The notes beneath the pieces were generated by a model. The model saw only the letters and a list, made by a program, of their open reading frames with translations. It made no database searches and was not told where the DNA came from. DNA of 25,623 bases from Nitrospirota bacterium. GTDB taxonomy: Bacteria > NPL-UPA2 > JAADIA01. Positions 1 through 6,836 of this stretch are shown piece by piece (position 1 is the first letter of the stretch; each line of letters opens with the position of its first letter). A program made the position numbers and the translations under genes. The stretch lies in NCBI GenBank assembly GCA_013151555.1, contig JAADIA010000059.1:1-25623 (forward strand), written 5' to 3'.

Positions 1-313
1 ATAATGGAGATGTTTAAATAATTAAGTGAACCGGCCCCGGAATTTACAAAACCTTTTGATGCCTACACCTATAGAGTGGACTTAAATCTGGAGTCCCAAA
101 ATAGCCGAGGCAAAAAGAGAAAGAGGAACCGCCCTATTATGCTTTTCATCACCTACATAGGCGATTGAGAAGAAATTATCAAGATGAAAGATTCGACTCC
201 TATATCTTCTCTCATAGTTATCTTAAGAGTTTGTCAATAGTGTAGACCTGACCCTGCTGGCTTTGTGTCTATGCATAAATATAAAGAAATTAACTGGTTA
301 CAAAAATATATAA
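1..313. other. Left-edge intergenic region with no confident gene
   Basis: No supported gene. A plus-strand frame ends at a TAA at 19-21 and could be the last codons of a gene beginning outside the window, but six codons are not enough to say. On the minus strand, 222 to 82 is open for 46 codons with no ATG, and it matches nothing I recognise. The stretch also holds a copy of the motif found upstream of the RAYT transposase (231-254). It may be the decayed remains of a mobile element beside tRNA-Ser(GCT). Confidence 0.5.
231..254 (-). repeat. Copy of the RAYT-upstream motif
   Basis: Read on the minus strand, these 24 bases match 25222-25245 (plus strand) at 20 of 24 positions. Both begin GGGTCA and end ACTATTGACAA. 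In the right-hand copy the TTGACA part is the -35 box of the RAYT gene. Here no -10 box or RAYT frame follows, so the element is probably decayed or only a target copy. The match is seen directly; the interpretation is inference. Confidence 0.6.
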
Positions 314-400
314 CGGAGAGGCCGGGATTTGAACCCGGGGTGGAGTTGCCCCCACAACTGCTTAGCAGGCAGCTGCCTTAAACCGCTCGGCCACCTCTCC
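314..400 (-). tRNA. tRNA-Ser (anticodon GCT)
   Basis: The reverse complement folds as a class II tRNA. The 7-bp acceptor stem is GGAGAGG with CCTCTCC, followed by discriminator G. The anticodon loop CTGCTAA gives anticodon GCT, reading AGC/AGU. A long variable arm and a GGTTCAAATCC T-loop region are present. The 3' CCA is not encoded: the next bases on this strand are TTA. That differs from the tRNA-Ser(TGA) in the same window. A T-rich run follows the 3' end. Confidence 0.97.
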
Positions 401-507
401 CATGTATTAGTGAATAGTGCTTGGTTATTAGTTACTGTTTACCGGTTCGGAATATGTTCTTTCCGGCACCTTGTTTTATACCAGAAATTGGCGAAAAAAG
501 CAACCAA

Positions 508-580
508 AATCCCCCCCAGCCCCCCTTTACCAAAAGGGGGAGACGAGGGGGCACGATTTGCTGAAAGGGGGGAGAGGCGG
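508..580. repeat. C/G-tract palindromic element
   Basis: C-tracts followed by G-tracts, centred on an exact 8-bp stem: CCCCCTTT at 521-528, loop ACCA, AAAGGGGG at 533-540. Further G-runs lie at 547-551 and 566-572. The layout resembles the dispersed CCCCCTTT/AAAGGGGG intergenic repeats found in many bacterial genomes. Only one copy is visible here, so its repeat status is an inference. Confidence 0.55.
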
Positions 581-677
581 TTATTGTAAAGTATTTTTCA
601 TATTTATTGTAAAGCTTGCCGTCCGGGGAGAGAGCTATCTCAGGGAGGAAGAAGAAAAACCAGCAAGATAGGTCTTT

Positions 678-705
678 AAGAAATTCTTTCTCACAAGAAT
701 TTCTT
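678..705. repeat. AT-rich inverted repeat (hairpin)
   Basis: AAGAAATTCTT (678-688) and AAGAATTTCTT (695-705) are perfect reverse complements around a 6-nt loop. The hairpin lies 60 bp past the PEP-CTERM stop codon in the direction of transcription, so it could mark the transcript end. There is no run of T directly after it, so I do not call it a standard terminator. Confidence 0.5.
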
Positions 706-764
706 CCTCTCGGCAGGAGGAGGAAACCTTTAGAAGGGAAGAGGAGAAACCCGGCTGATGAGGA

Positions 765-1715
765 TTAGATATCCAATACTTTTTGTATCTTTCTCCGGCG
801 GACCCAGCCCAGGAGAAGACCGCCCAGCAGAATCCCAAATGATGCCGGTTCCGGTATTGGCAACGACTCGGTGAGGAGTCCGGAATAGTCGGTTAACGAA
901 GAGGCCCGGATACTTGTGGCGGGATCGAGGCCCGGGATCACGATGCCGGCCAGTTCCGCCGTGTTTGCAAAGTCCACGGTAACAGAATCGATTGTGCCCC
1001 CTCCGTAGTATTCAAAGTATGGGCTGAAGGTGGTGCCAAAATATTTATTGTCCGTTGAAGCACTCACATGTAATGCCGTTTGGATACCAAAGGGAGTTCC
1101 GTAGGTGAAATGGAACGGGATGGTGACCGTGGGGCCGTTCTGGGTTCCGGTAACCTGGAAGGGGCCGGAGCTCAGGTTGGTTGAGTAGTTTAACAAGGAG
1201 GTACCGTTACTGCTGCTGCTGGGGTTAAGGTTAACCATCAGGGCTACCGCGGCAAAAGCATCGCTGGTCACCAGGTTAGCACTGGTATCCAGCACCGTGG
1301 TGGTCCCACTGAGGTCAAAACTCAGTTGCATCGTTCCCATACTACCGGTCAAGCTGGGATTCGTAACCGTCCAGTGCTCGTTAAATTTAGTTCCGCTCCA
1401 TCCCCCCAGGGCAGCCGGCCCCTGCAGATAAATCCGGGATTTGAGGGTCCCGAAGTCCGCGGTTCCTTGTCCGTCAAGCGTCCCGGGGGTAGTAAAGTTA
1501 GTATTGGTTTCATAGTGATGGGTGTTGGTGATCGTGACCGGCCCGTTGAGCACATCATCGGAATAGAACGGGTAATTGCTCCCCAACTGCCCCTGGGTGG
1601 AAATATTGGTATAGGTGTCGGTCCCCGGGTTTACGGCTACAGCCGAGGATTCAAAAGTAAGCAATCCGCCCATGAGAACGATTGCTGCTGCCACTGTAAT
1701 TGCTCTATTTATCAT
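765..1715 (-). CDS. PEP-CTERM sorting domain protein
   Basis: This 316-residue protein is predicted to be exported and surface-bound. It has an N-terminal signal peptide (basic MINR, a hydrophobic stretch, then about residue 27 SSAVA) and a long Ser/Thr/Gly/Asn-rich middle without recognisable catalytic motifs. The C-terminus is a classic tripartite sorting signal: PEPASFG, a hydrophobic helix, then a basic WVRRRK tail. Exosortase is known to process such tails, often together with exopolysaccharide genes, but no exosortase is in the window. The ATG at 1715 is chosen because AGGAGG sits 4 nt before it; the ATG at 1733 lies upstream of that site. A sigma-54 promoter lies about 170 bp upstream. 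What the protein binds or does on the surface cannot be told. Confidence 0.9.
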   Translation of the reverse strand: MINRAITVAAAIVLMGGLLTFESSAVAVNPGTDTYTNISTQGQLGSNYPFYSDDVLNGPVTITNTHHYETNTNFTTPGTLDGQGTADFGTLKSRIYLQGPAALGGWSGTKFNEHWTVTNPSLTGSMGTMQLSFDLSGTTTVLDTSANLVTSDAFAAVALMVNLNPSSSSNGTSLLNYSTNLSSGPFQVTGTQNGPTVTIPFHFTYGTPFGIQTALHVSASTDNKYFGTTFSPYFEYYGGGTIDSVTVDFANTAELAGIVIPGLDPATSIRASSLTDYSGLLTESLPIPEPASFGILLGGLLLGWVRRRKIQKVLDI

Positions 1716-1886
1716 AACTCCTCCTGTTAACATTGTAATTGGCAGGCACAGGCCAATTTGAGTTCCGGGAAAAACCGATTCAATCTACTACTATACAAGA
1801 AATTAACTTATAGGTTGGCGTTGATCAATCGTGAATAATAGCTATAACTTCTCGTACCTCCTTTTTCTTTTATGTACGTAAATTAC

Positions 1887-1903
1887 TGCAATTTTCGTGC
1901 CAG
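1887..1903 (-). promoter_or_regulatory. Sigma-54 (RpoN) promoter of the PEP-CTERM gene
   Basis: The minus strand reads CTGGCACGAAAATTGCA, a full match to the consensus TGGCACG-N4-TTGC(A/T). The GG (-24) and GC (-12) pairs have the required 10-nt spacing. It faces the PEP-CTERM gene, with a start point expected near 1876 and a leader of about 160 nt. PEP-CTERM loci in other bacteria are known to be associated with the sigma-54 activator PrsR and kinase PrsK; neither is recognised here. Confidence 0.85.
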
Positions 1904-1927
1904 TTTCTCTCCTCCTTAAAAACTTTT

Positions 1928-1948
1928 TTACTTAGCCATGGCAAGTAA
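1928..1948. promoter_or_regulatory. Near-perfect palindrome upstream of the sigma-54 promoter
   Basis: TTACTT-A-GCCATGGC-AAGTAA: both arms pair completely apart from one extra A. It is centred about 60 bp upstream of the predicted start point, on the activator side of the promoter. It could be an enhancer-binding-protein site. The function is inferred from position only. Confidence 0.4.
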
Positions 1949-2277
1949 TTACATCACAAAAACTTATAAGGACGAAAATTCCTGCCCCCTCTGGATAGCA
2001 TCCCGCCCTTCATGTGCCTAAACGTTCAAAAAAATGCACATCCGCATCCTCAGCAAACAGGAAGGATTGATGCTAACTCGCTGTCACGCAGCAAATTAAC
2101 TTATATGTTGTTTTTTATCAACAGGAAGGAACTAATCTCACAGGAGAAGAACTCTGGACAAATAACCCTGCCCGTTCATCTCCAGAGATTTGCCCCTGAG
2201 GGCAGGAGCCAAGTCGAGGGACGAAAAATCCTGTGGTCGGTGGTTGTGAAAAATGGTCGCTGCTGCCCCTATTAAAA

Positions 2278-2363
2278 TGGCGGAGGGCGAGGGATTCGAA
2301 CCCCCAAGGGCTTGCGCCCGGCGGTTTTCAAGACCGCTGCCTTACCGTTAGGTCTAGCCCTCC
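2278..2363 (-). tRNA. tRNA-Ser (anticodon TGA)
   Basis: The reverse complement is a class II tRNA. The acceptor stem is GGAGGGC with GCCCTCC, the discriminator is G, and the 3' CCA is encoded (2278-2280). The anticodon stem GCGGT/ACCGC surrounds loop CTTGAAA, giving anticodon TGA for UCN serine codons. It has a long variable arm and GGTTCGAATCC in the T arm. It lies 70 bp downstream of serS on the same strand, next to the enzyme that charges it. Confidence 0.97.
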
Positions 2364-2370
2364 GGTCGGT

Positions 2371-2399
2371 TTTATAATATAGAATACCCTTGCCTTCAA
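2371..2399 (-). promoter_or_regulatory. Probable promoter of tRNA-Ser(TGA)
   Basis: The minus strand carries TTGAAG (2394-2399), a 17-nt spacer and TATAAA (2371-2376). Only 7 nt separate the -10 box from the mature tRNA 5' end, so little or no 5' leader would be made from this box. An overlapping TATATT (2376-2381) is an alternative -10 that would give a slightly longer leader. Confidence 0.5.
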
Positions 2400-2433
2400 C
2401 CTTTTCCCGGGAGGGGAAAAAGAGGGATTTACT

Positions 2434-3714
2434 TTAATCCTCTTTGCTTATCTTCTCAGTTCCTCCCATATAGGGTCTCAAGGGTTCGGGGATAATTACG
2501 CTTCCGTCTTTTTGCTGGTAGGTCTCCAGGATAGCCACGACGGCACGGGGCAGGGCTACTCCCGAGCCGTTCAGGGTATGGACGAATTCTGCTTTGGTTC
2601 CTCCCGGGGGCCGGTAGCGAATTTGGGCGCGCCGGGCTTGAAAATCTCCGAAGCTGCTACAGGAGGATACTTCCAGGTAACGCCGTTCTCCGGGGGCCCA
2701 GACTTCGATGTCATAGCATTTAGCGGCTGCAAAACTGATATCGGCCGTGCAGAGGCTGAGCACCCGGTAGTGAAGCCCCAGCGCTTGTAAGACTTCTTCC
2801 GCATCCCGGACCAATTTTTCCAGTTCTTCCCCGGAATCCTGAGGAGGAACGAATTTCACCAGTTCCACCTTGTCGAACTGGTGAATGCGGACCAGGCCCC
2901 GGGTATCTTTCCCGTAAGAGCCGGCTTCCCGGCGGAAGCAAGGGGTATAGGCACAGTAATAAAGGGGCAGGTCCTCGGATTTGAGAATTTCCTCGCGGTG
3001 CATGTTGGTGAGAGGAACCTCTGCCGTAGGAATGAGGAAAAAGTCATCTTCCTCGCACCGGTACATGTCCTCTTCCAGCTTGGGAAGTTGACCGGTCCCC
3101 ACCATACATTCGCGTTTGACGATAAAGGGGGGAGAGATCTCAGTATATCCATGTTTTTGGGTATGTAAATCCAGCATAAAGCTGATCAGGGCTCGTTCCA
3201 ATCTTGCTCCCCAACCCCGGTAGAGGGCAAAATGGCTGCCGGAAAGTTTGGAGGCCCGGGGAAAGTCAATGATCCCCAGGTCCCCGGCCAGGTCCCAGTG
3301 AGAGCGGGGAGAAAAATCAAACCGGGGTTGTTGGCCCCATTGCCGCACCTCTACATTATCCCGGGGACTTTTTCCTACCGGTACAGTTTTATGGGGTATA
3401 TTAGGGATAAGAAGGGATTTTTCCCTTATTTTTTCGTTAAGCTGACCTACTTTGGCATCGAATTCCTTGATTTTTTGGGCAACAGCTTTCATCTCCCGGA
3501 GCTCTTCCCGGGCTTCTTTCCCTGCTTTTTTCAGTTTACCTATCGTTTCAGAGACGACATTGCGTTGGTGCTTGAGTTCCTCTACCTGAGCAAGTAAGTC
3601 CCGCCTCTCTTTATCCAGTTGGAGAAGTTTATCTATCTCCACTTCTGTGTTGCGATTGTTAAGAGACTCTTTGACGACCGGCACATTCTCGCGGATAAAC
3701 TTTAGGTCTAACAT
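2434..3714 (-). CDS. serS: Seryl-tRNA synthetase
   Basis: This class II aminoacyl-tRNA synthetase attaches serine to tRNA-Ser in the cytoplasm and also supplies Ser-tRNA for selenocysteine where that is used. At 426 residues it is the normal length. The N-terminal 100 or so residues form the charged coiled-coil arm that grips the long variable arm of tRNA-Ser. The catalytic core has motif 2 (PCFRREAGSYGKDTRG) and motif 3 (NGSGVALPRAVVAILE), plus SSCSSFGDFQARR. The ATG at 3714 is chosen because GAGG lies 5 nt upstream; a GTG two codons earlier falls inside that site. A DUF1189-type gene precedes it by 65 bp, and tRNA-Ser(TGA) follows. I saw no T-box leader. Confidence 0.97.
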   Translation of the reverse strand: MLDLKFIRENVPVVKESLNNRNTEVEIDKLLQLDKERRDLLAQVEELKHQRNVVSETIGKLKKAGKEAREELREMKAVAQKIKEFDAKVGQLNEKIREKSLLIPNIPHKTVPVGKSPRDNVEVRQWGQQPRFDFSPRSHWDLAGDLGIIDFPRASKLSGSHFALYRGWGARLERALISFMLDLHTQKHGYTEISPPFIVKRECMVGTGQLPKLEEDMYRCEEDDFFLIPTAEVPLTNMHREEILKSEDLPLYYCAYTPCFRREAGSYGKDTRGLVRIHQFDKVELVKFVPPQDSGEELEKLVRDAEEVLQALGLHYRVLSLCTADISFAAAKCYDIEVWAPGERRYLEVSSCSSFGDFQARRAQIRYRPPGGTKAEFVHTLNGSGVALPRAVVAILETYQQKDGSVIIPEPLRPYMGGTEKISKED

Positions 3715-3779
3715 GGTCACCTCGATATAAAAATTGGAAAATGTAAATGGTAAGTTTTAAGTCCTGCCCCTCCCGCTCT

Positions 3780-4703
3780 TTACAACCTTGTTTCCTCCTC
3801 GACCTCTATCCGGCTTCCCTTAATGCCCTTAAACAAAAATAGCAGGTAAATCAGAATATAAAGGGGAGCAAGATAAGGGATGGCCGCTCCTGCCAGTTGC
3901 ACCAACAGCACTAAGGTTGTGGGGGGAATGAGCGCAAAGATGCCGATGTTCAGCAGGTCTTTGTACTCTAATCCGGACCGGGTCAGGTCTCTTATGATCA
4001 GAGAAGAGAGGCTAAAGAAAAACAGATGGACCGTTTTGGCAATGAGGTAGTAGAGAAAGAGCGGAATAATCAGCAAAGGAAGCAAGCGGGAAATTGTCCC
4101 CTGCCATTTCTTTATGCTTTCATAAGTCACCGGGACCGCTTTCTTGTCAAAGGTCAACAAGACAAGCTCTCCTCTTTCCGCATCTCCCCGCCGCAGGGCA
4201 AAAAACTTGACCTTGGAAAGGTCTTCTTCCCTGGTCTCTGCGGCTCCTCCGGGCTTGGTATTCTTAAAGATCAATTTATCCTTCGTCAGGAGAAGGCCGT
4301 CTTGATACTTATCCAGATTGGGAATCTGGCCGGTGGTATCGATAATGAAGGTGACTTCTTCTTTCCCGTTCCCCTCTCCCAAGTCCCACTTGCGCACGAA
4401 GGGTTCCTTGGCAGAAGTGGAGACCTGCCCATTCTCTATCTTAATCTCCTCCGGCAACATTGCCGCTACCGTCGCCGCTCCATTGGCATTTATCCATTCC
4501 CGGGCTTTCTCCAGCTCCTGGCGCAGGACAAAGGTATATTTTATAGATAAAAGGGCACTGAAGAGAAGCAAAAAGACAACCAGATATCGGAAACTCCGGC
4601 CCAGGGGTTGAGAAACAATCTTCCGGTAAGCGCTAGGCTGGAAGCTGATAGTCAGGTTTTCCCAAAAACTTATCTTAGGCATTTCCATCTCTCTATTCGG
4701 CAT
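3780..4703 (-). CDS. DUF1189-type membrane protein
   Basis: A 307-residue membrane protein whose layout matches the DUF1189 family, of unknown function. One transmembrane helix lies near residues 37-60. A region of about 140 residues outside the membrane follows, with the typical LPEEIKIENGQVST strand and a second strand near TFIIDTTGQIPN. Three or four helices then run from about residue 208 to the end (LLPLLIIPLFLYYLIAK; IGIFALIPPTTLVLLVQ; LAPLYILIYLLFLF). The start at 4703 has AGGA 8 nt upstream; in-frame ATGs at 4688 and 4682 are possible. It lies between rtcB and serS. Family assignment is by pattern only, and no role can be given. Confidence 0.7.
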   Translation of the reverse strand: MPNREMEMPKISFWENLTISFQPSAYRKIVSQPLGRSFRYLVVFLLLFSALLSIKYTFVLRQELEKAREWINANGAATVAAMLPEEIKIENGQVSTSAKEPFVRKWDLGEGNGKEEVTFIIDTTGQIPNLDKYQDGLLLTKDKLIFKNTKPGGAAETREEDLSKVKFFALRRGDAERGELVLLTFDKKAVPVTYESIKKWQGTISRLLPLLIIPLFLYYLIAKTVHLFFFSLSSLIIRDLTRSGLEYKDLLNIGIFALIPPTTLVLLVQLAGAAIPYLAPLYILIYLLFLFKGIKGSRIEVEEETRL

Positions 4704-4733
4704 TATTTATATCCTATAAATAGCCACAGTATA

Positions 4734-4761
4734 CCGGCTTATCTCGCGCGAGATAAGCCGG
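4734..4761. repeat. 28-bp perfect palindrome after rtcB
   Basis: CCGGCTTATCTC, a GCGC centre, then the exact reverse complement. It begins one base past the rtcB stop codon and ends 30 bp before the DUF1189-type start. As RNA it makes a 12-bp hairpin, but no U-run follows on the minus strand (TATACTG instead). It could stabilise the rtcB transcript end, act as a weak terminator, or be an operator for the next gene. Confidence 0.65.
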
Positions 4762-4762
4762 G

Positions 4763-6220
4763 TTATCCTTTAATCACTCCCAGGGGCCTCATTTTAGCCA
4801 CCTTGCGGGAAAGGCCGGCCTGGTGGACAACCTCCACGACCTCATTGATGTCTTTATAAGCTTCGGGAGCCTCTTCAGCCAGGGTATTCCGGCCCTGGGA
4901 ACGGACGACGATACCTTTCTCCTCCATCTCCCGGAGCAGGGACCTCCCCCGGGTCCTCTTAATAGCCTGATGACGACTCATTACCCGGCCGGCCCCGTGG
5001 CAGGTTGAGCCCCAGGTCTCCTGCATGGCCAGCTCCGTTCCCACCAGGACATAAGAGTTAGTTCCCATATCCCCGGGGATAATTACCGGCTGGCCAACCG
5101 GTTTATATCTCTCCGGCAAATGGGCATGACCGGGAGCAAAAGCCCGGGTAGCTCCTTTGCGGTGGACGAAGAGTTTTCGTTTCTCCCCCTCGACGGTATG
5201 TTCCTCAAACTTCCCGATATTATGGGCCACGTCATAGACGAGTTCCATGCCCAGGTCTTTCGGGCCCATACGGAGCGTTTTCATGAAAACCTCCCGCGTC
5301 CCGTGCATCAGGCACTGGCGGTTGGCCCAGGCATAGTTGGCGGCACAGGCCATAGCGGCAAAGTAATCTTTCCCTTCCGGGGAACTTAAGGGAGCACAGG
5401 CCAGTTGGCGGTCGGGAAGCCGGATCCCGTATTTTTGAACGGTTCCACCCATAGTTTTCAGATAGTCATCGCAGACCTGGTAGCCAAAACCGCGGGAACC
5501 GGAATGAACCATTACCGTGATAGCTCCCTTTTCCAAACCGAAAACGGCCGCCACGCGGGCATCATAAATCTCTTCGATAACCTGGATTTCCAGGAAATGA
5601 TTCCCGGAGCCCAGGGTCCCTTGCTGTTTATACCCTCTCTCCAGGGCTCGGGGACTGACCTTGGAGGGGTCGGCTCCTGCTAAACAGCCTCTCTCTTCCG
5701 TAAAATCTATATCTTCCTCGAATCCATAACCGCTTCTAACGGCCCATTGCGCCCCTTCCCGCAGGACTTTTTTCTCTTCCCGGGAACTTAGCTTCAACTG
5801 CCCGTGCGAGCCTACCCCACAGGGGATATGGGTAAAGAGAGATTCGACGAGATTCTTTAATTTATCCTTAATATCCGCCAGCGTCAAGTTTGTCCGCAGG
5901 AGCCGGACACCACAGTTGATATCGTAGCCGATCCCTCCGGGTGAGATGACGCCGTCTTTTATGTCGGTAGCCGCCACCCCGCCGATACAAAAACCGTATC
6001 CCCAGTGAATATCCGGCATGGCCAGAGAATATTTGACAATGCCGGGAAGATGGGCAACGTTGGCTACCTGCTGGAGGGACTGTTCCCCTTTAATATGCCG
6101 CAGGAGCTTCTCATCGGCATAAATCAGGCCGGGAACCCGCATCCCTTTCCGGAAACTTTCGGGGATACGCCAGCGGTAAGCATCTATCCTTTCCAGGGGA
6201 CCGGACCATTTTTCAGACAT
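4763..6220 (-). CDS. rtcB: RNA-splicing ligase RtcB
   Basis: RtcB joins RNA 2',3'-cyclic-phosphate or 3'-phosphate ends to 5'-OH ends using GTP and Mn2+, in RNA repair or tRNA splicing. The protein is 485 residues, the normal length. Metal and active-site residues are in place: D100 and C103 (GYDINCGVR), H208 (GSGNHFLE), H239 (VHSGSRGFG), H334 (DVAHNIGK) and the guanylylated histidine H408 (TCHGAGR). HRKGATRAF is also present. The ATG at 6220 has GAGGT 8 nt before it. It overlaps the archease stop by 8 bp, so the two are translationally coupled. No RtcR-type sigma-54 activator is nearby, unlike in E. coli. Confidence 0.97.
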   Translation of the reverse strand: MSEKWSGPLERIDAYRWRIPESFRKGMRVPGLIYADEKLLRHIKGEQSLQQVANVAHLPGIVKYSLAMPDIHWGYGFCIGGVAATDIKDGVISPGGIGYDINCGVRLLRTNLTLADIKDKLKNLVESLFTHIPCGVGSHGQLKLSSREEKKVLREGAQWAVRSGYGFEEDIDFTEERGCLAGADPSKVSPRALERGYKQQGTLGSGNHFLEIQVIEEIYDARVAAVFGLEKGAITVMVHSGSRGFGYQVCDDYLKTMGGTVQKYGIRLPDRQLACAPLSSPEGKDYFAAMACAANYAWANRQCLMHGTREVFMKTLRMGPKDLGMELVYDVAHNIGKFEEHTVEGEKRKLFVHRKGATRAFAPGHAHLPERYKPVGQPVIIPGDMGTNSYVLVGTELAMQETWGSTCHGAGRVMSRHQAIKRTRGRSLLREMEEKGIVVRSQGRNTLAEEAPEAYKDINEVVEVVHQAGLSRKVAKMRPLGVIKG

Positions 6221-6632
6221 CGAAGATTACCTCAGCCTTCCATCCTGTTTCATCATGGTCAATTTTTAAATTATGGTAGGTAACGGCCTTGATTTCCGTT
6301 TTCAGTTGGGGTAGGGAAGCAGAAAATTTCTCTCCCCAAACTTCTGCCTCGAGATACCGGTCATCCATCCTCTTAATCTTGAACTTTCCCGGGAGAAGCG
6401 CACCGGAGGTAAACAGATAAAGGAGTTCGCTTAAGAAGCGCACCAGCAGTTCTTCCCGGTCAGGAGCTTCCACCTCCAGGGAACGATGAAGATGGGGCCT
6501 TATCTGTTCGAGGTCGGTTATCTGGGCAAACATGGCCGCGGCGGCATTGGCGAAGAGCTCTTCCCGGGTCTCCCCGAACACGCGCAGACCCAGGTCCGCC
6601 GTGTGGTTGATAATTTCGTAATTTCGCTTCAT
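6213..6632 (-). CDS. Archease, RtcB cofactor
   Basis: Archease speeds up guanylylation of RtcB and widens its nucleotide use; it acts with RtcB in the cytoplasm. This 139-residue protein has the family signature INHTADLGLRVFGETREELFA at the N-terminus, with Asp13 among the conserved acids. It also has a middle LLVRFLSELLYLF helix, the AVTYHNLKI segment and an acidic C-terminus ending IFDV. Length is normal. It overlaps rtcB by 8 bp, the usual pairing for these genes. No strong ribosome binding site precedes the ATG at 6632 (AGGTG is about 14 nt away), but the N-terminal homology fixes this start. Confidence 0.93.
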   Translation of the reverse strand: MKRNYEIINHTADLGLRVFGETREELFANAAAAMFAQITDLEQIRPHLHRSLEVEAPDREELLVRFLSELLYLFTSGALLPGKFKIKRMDDRYLEAEVWGEKFSASLPQLKTEIKAVTYHNLKIDHDETGWKAEVIFDV

Positions 6633-6681
6633 GCTGTTAACCAGCGCACCTGCAATGATCTAACAGGCACAGAGTTAAGAA

Positions 6682-6816
6682 AAATCCGAAATGCTAAATC
6701 CGAAACTCGAAACAAATTCTAAATCCTAATTCTCAAAATTCCAAACCGGGTTTTGGTCCTTCGCATTTCGGTCATTTGAGTTTGTTTCGTATTTCGGGCT
6801 TCGAATTTCGAGCTTC
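6682..6816 (+). repeat. Dispersed AT-rich repeat, copy A
   Basis: It begins AATCCGAAATGCTAAATCC and ends in TTTGTTTCGTATTTCGGG plus a TTCGAATTTCGAGCTTC tail. Left and right halves are partly complementary (GAAACAAAT with ATTTGTTTC-like strings), so it can form a long imperfect hairpin. It is closely similar to copy C (9826-9949) in the same orientation and to copy B (7219-7323) in the opposite one. It fills the gap between archease and the 6837-7154 gene. Confidence 0.8.
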
Positions 6817-6836
6817 TATATACTCCGCCTTCCTGA

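Larger units (their letters stand above)
401..764. other. Intergenic region between tRNA-Ser(GCT) and the PEP-CTERM gene
   Basis: No gene supported. It contains a C/G-tract palindromic repeat (508-580), an 11-bp direct repeat TTATTGTAAAG at 581-591 and 604-614, and an AT-rich inverted repeat at 678-705. From about 610 to 760 the minus strand is strongly pyrimidine-rich. Short frames crossing this area overlap the tRNA or the repeats and have no convincing ribosome binding site. Confidence 0.6.
1716..2277. other. Long regulatory intergenic region upstream of the PEP-CTERM gene
   Basis: No gene supported in 562 bp. It holds the sigma-54 promoter (1887-1903) and a near-perfect palindrome (1928-1948). 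AACTTATA occurs three times (1805-1812, 1961-1968, 2098-2105); the outer two sit in the longer shared string AAATTAACTTATA. The string GGACGAAAA-T/A-TCCTG occurs at 1970-1984 and 2219-2233. The sequence around CAGGAAGGA also appears twice (about 2058 and 2121). This repeat content, together with the sigma-54 site, suggests binding sites for a regulator. Confidence 0.55.

Noticed and set aside
329-671. Short plus-strand frames after the left edge
   Set aside because: They overlap tRNA-Ser(GCT) or the C/G-tract repeat and lack convincing start signals.
2012-2275. 87-codon plus-strand frame in the gap before tRNA-Ser(TGA)
   Set aside because: No ribosome binding site, no recognisable sequence, and it runs opposite to the genes through repeat-rich regulatory DNA.
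2400-2430. TTTTCCC/GGGAAAA inverted repeat after serS as a terminator
   Set aside because: The stem is only 7 bp and no T-run follows on the minus strand; left uncalled.
3715-3779. T-box or other leader for serS
   Set aside because: The gap is only 65 bp and shows no T-box sequence or specifier structure.
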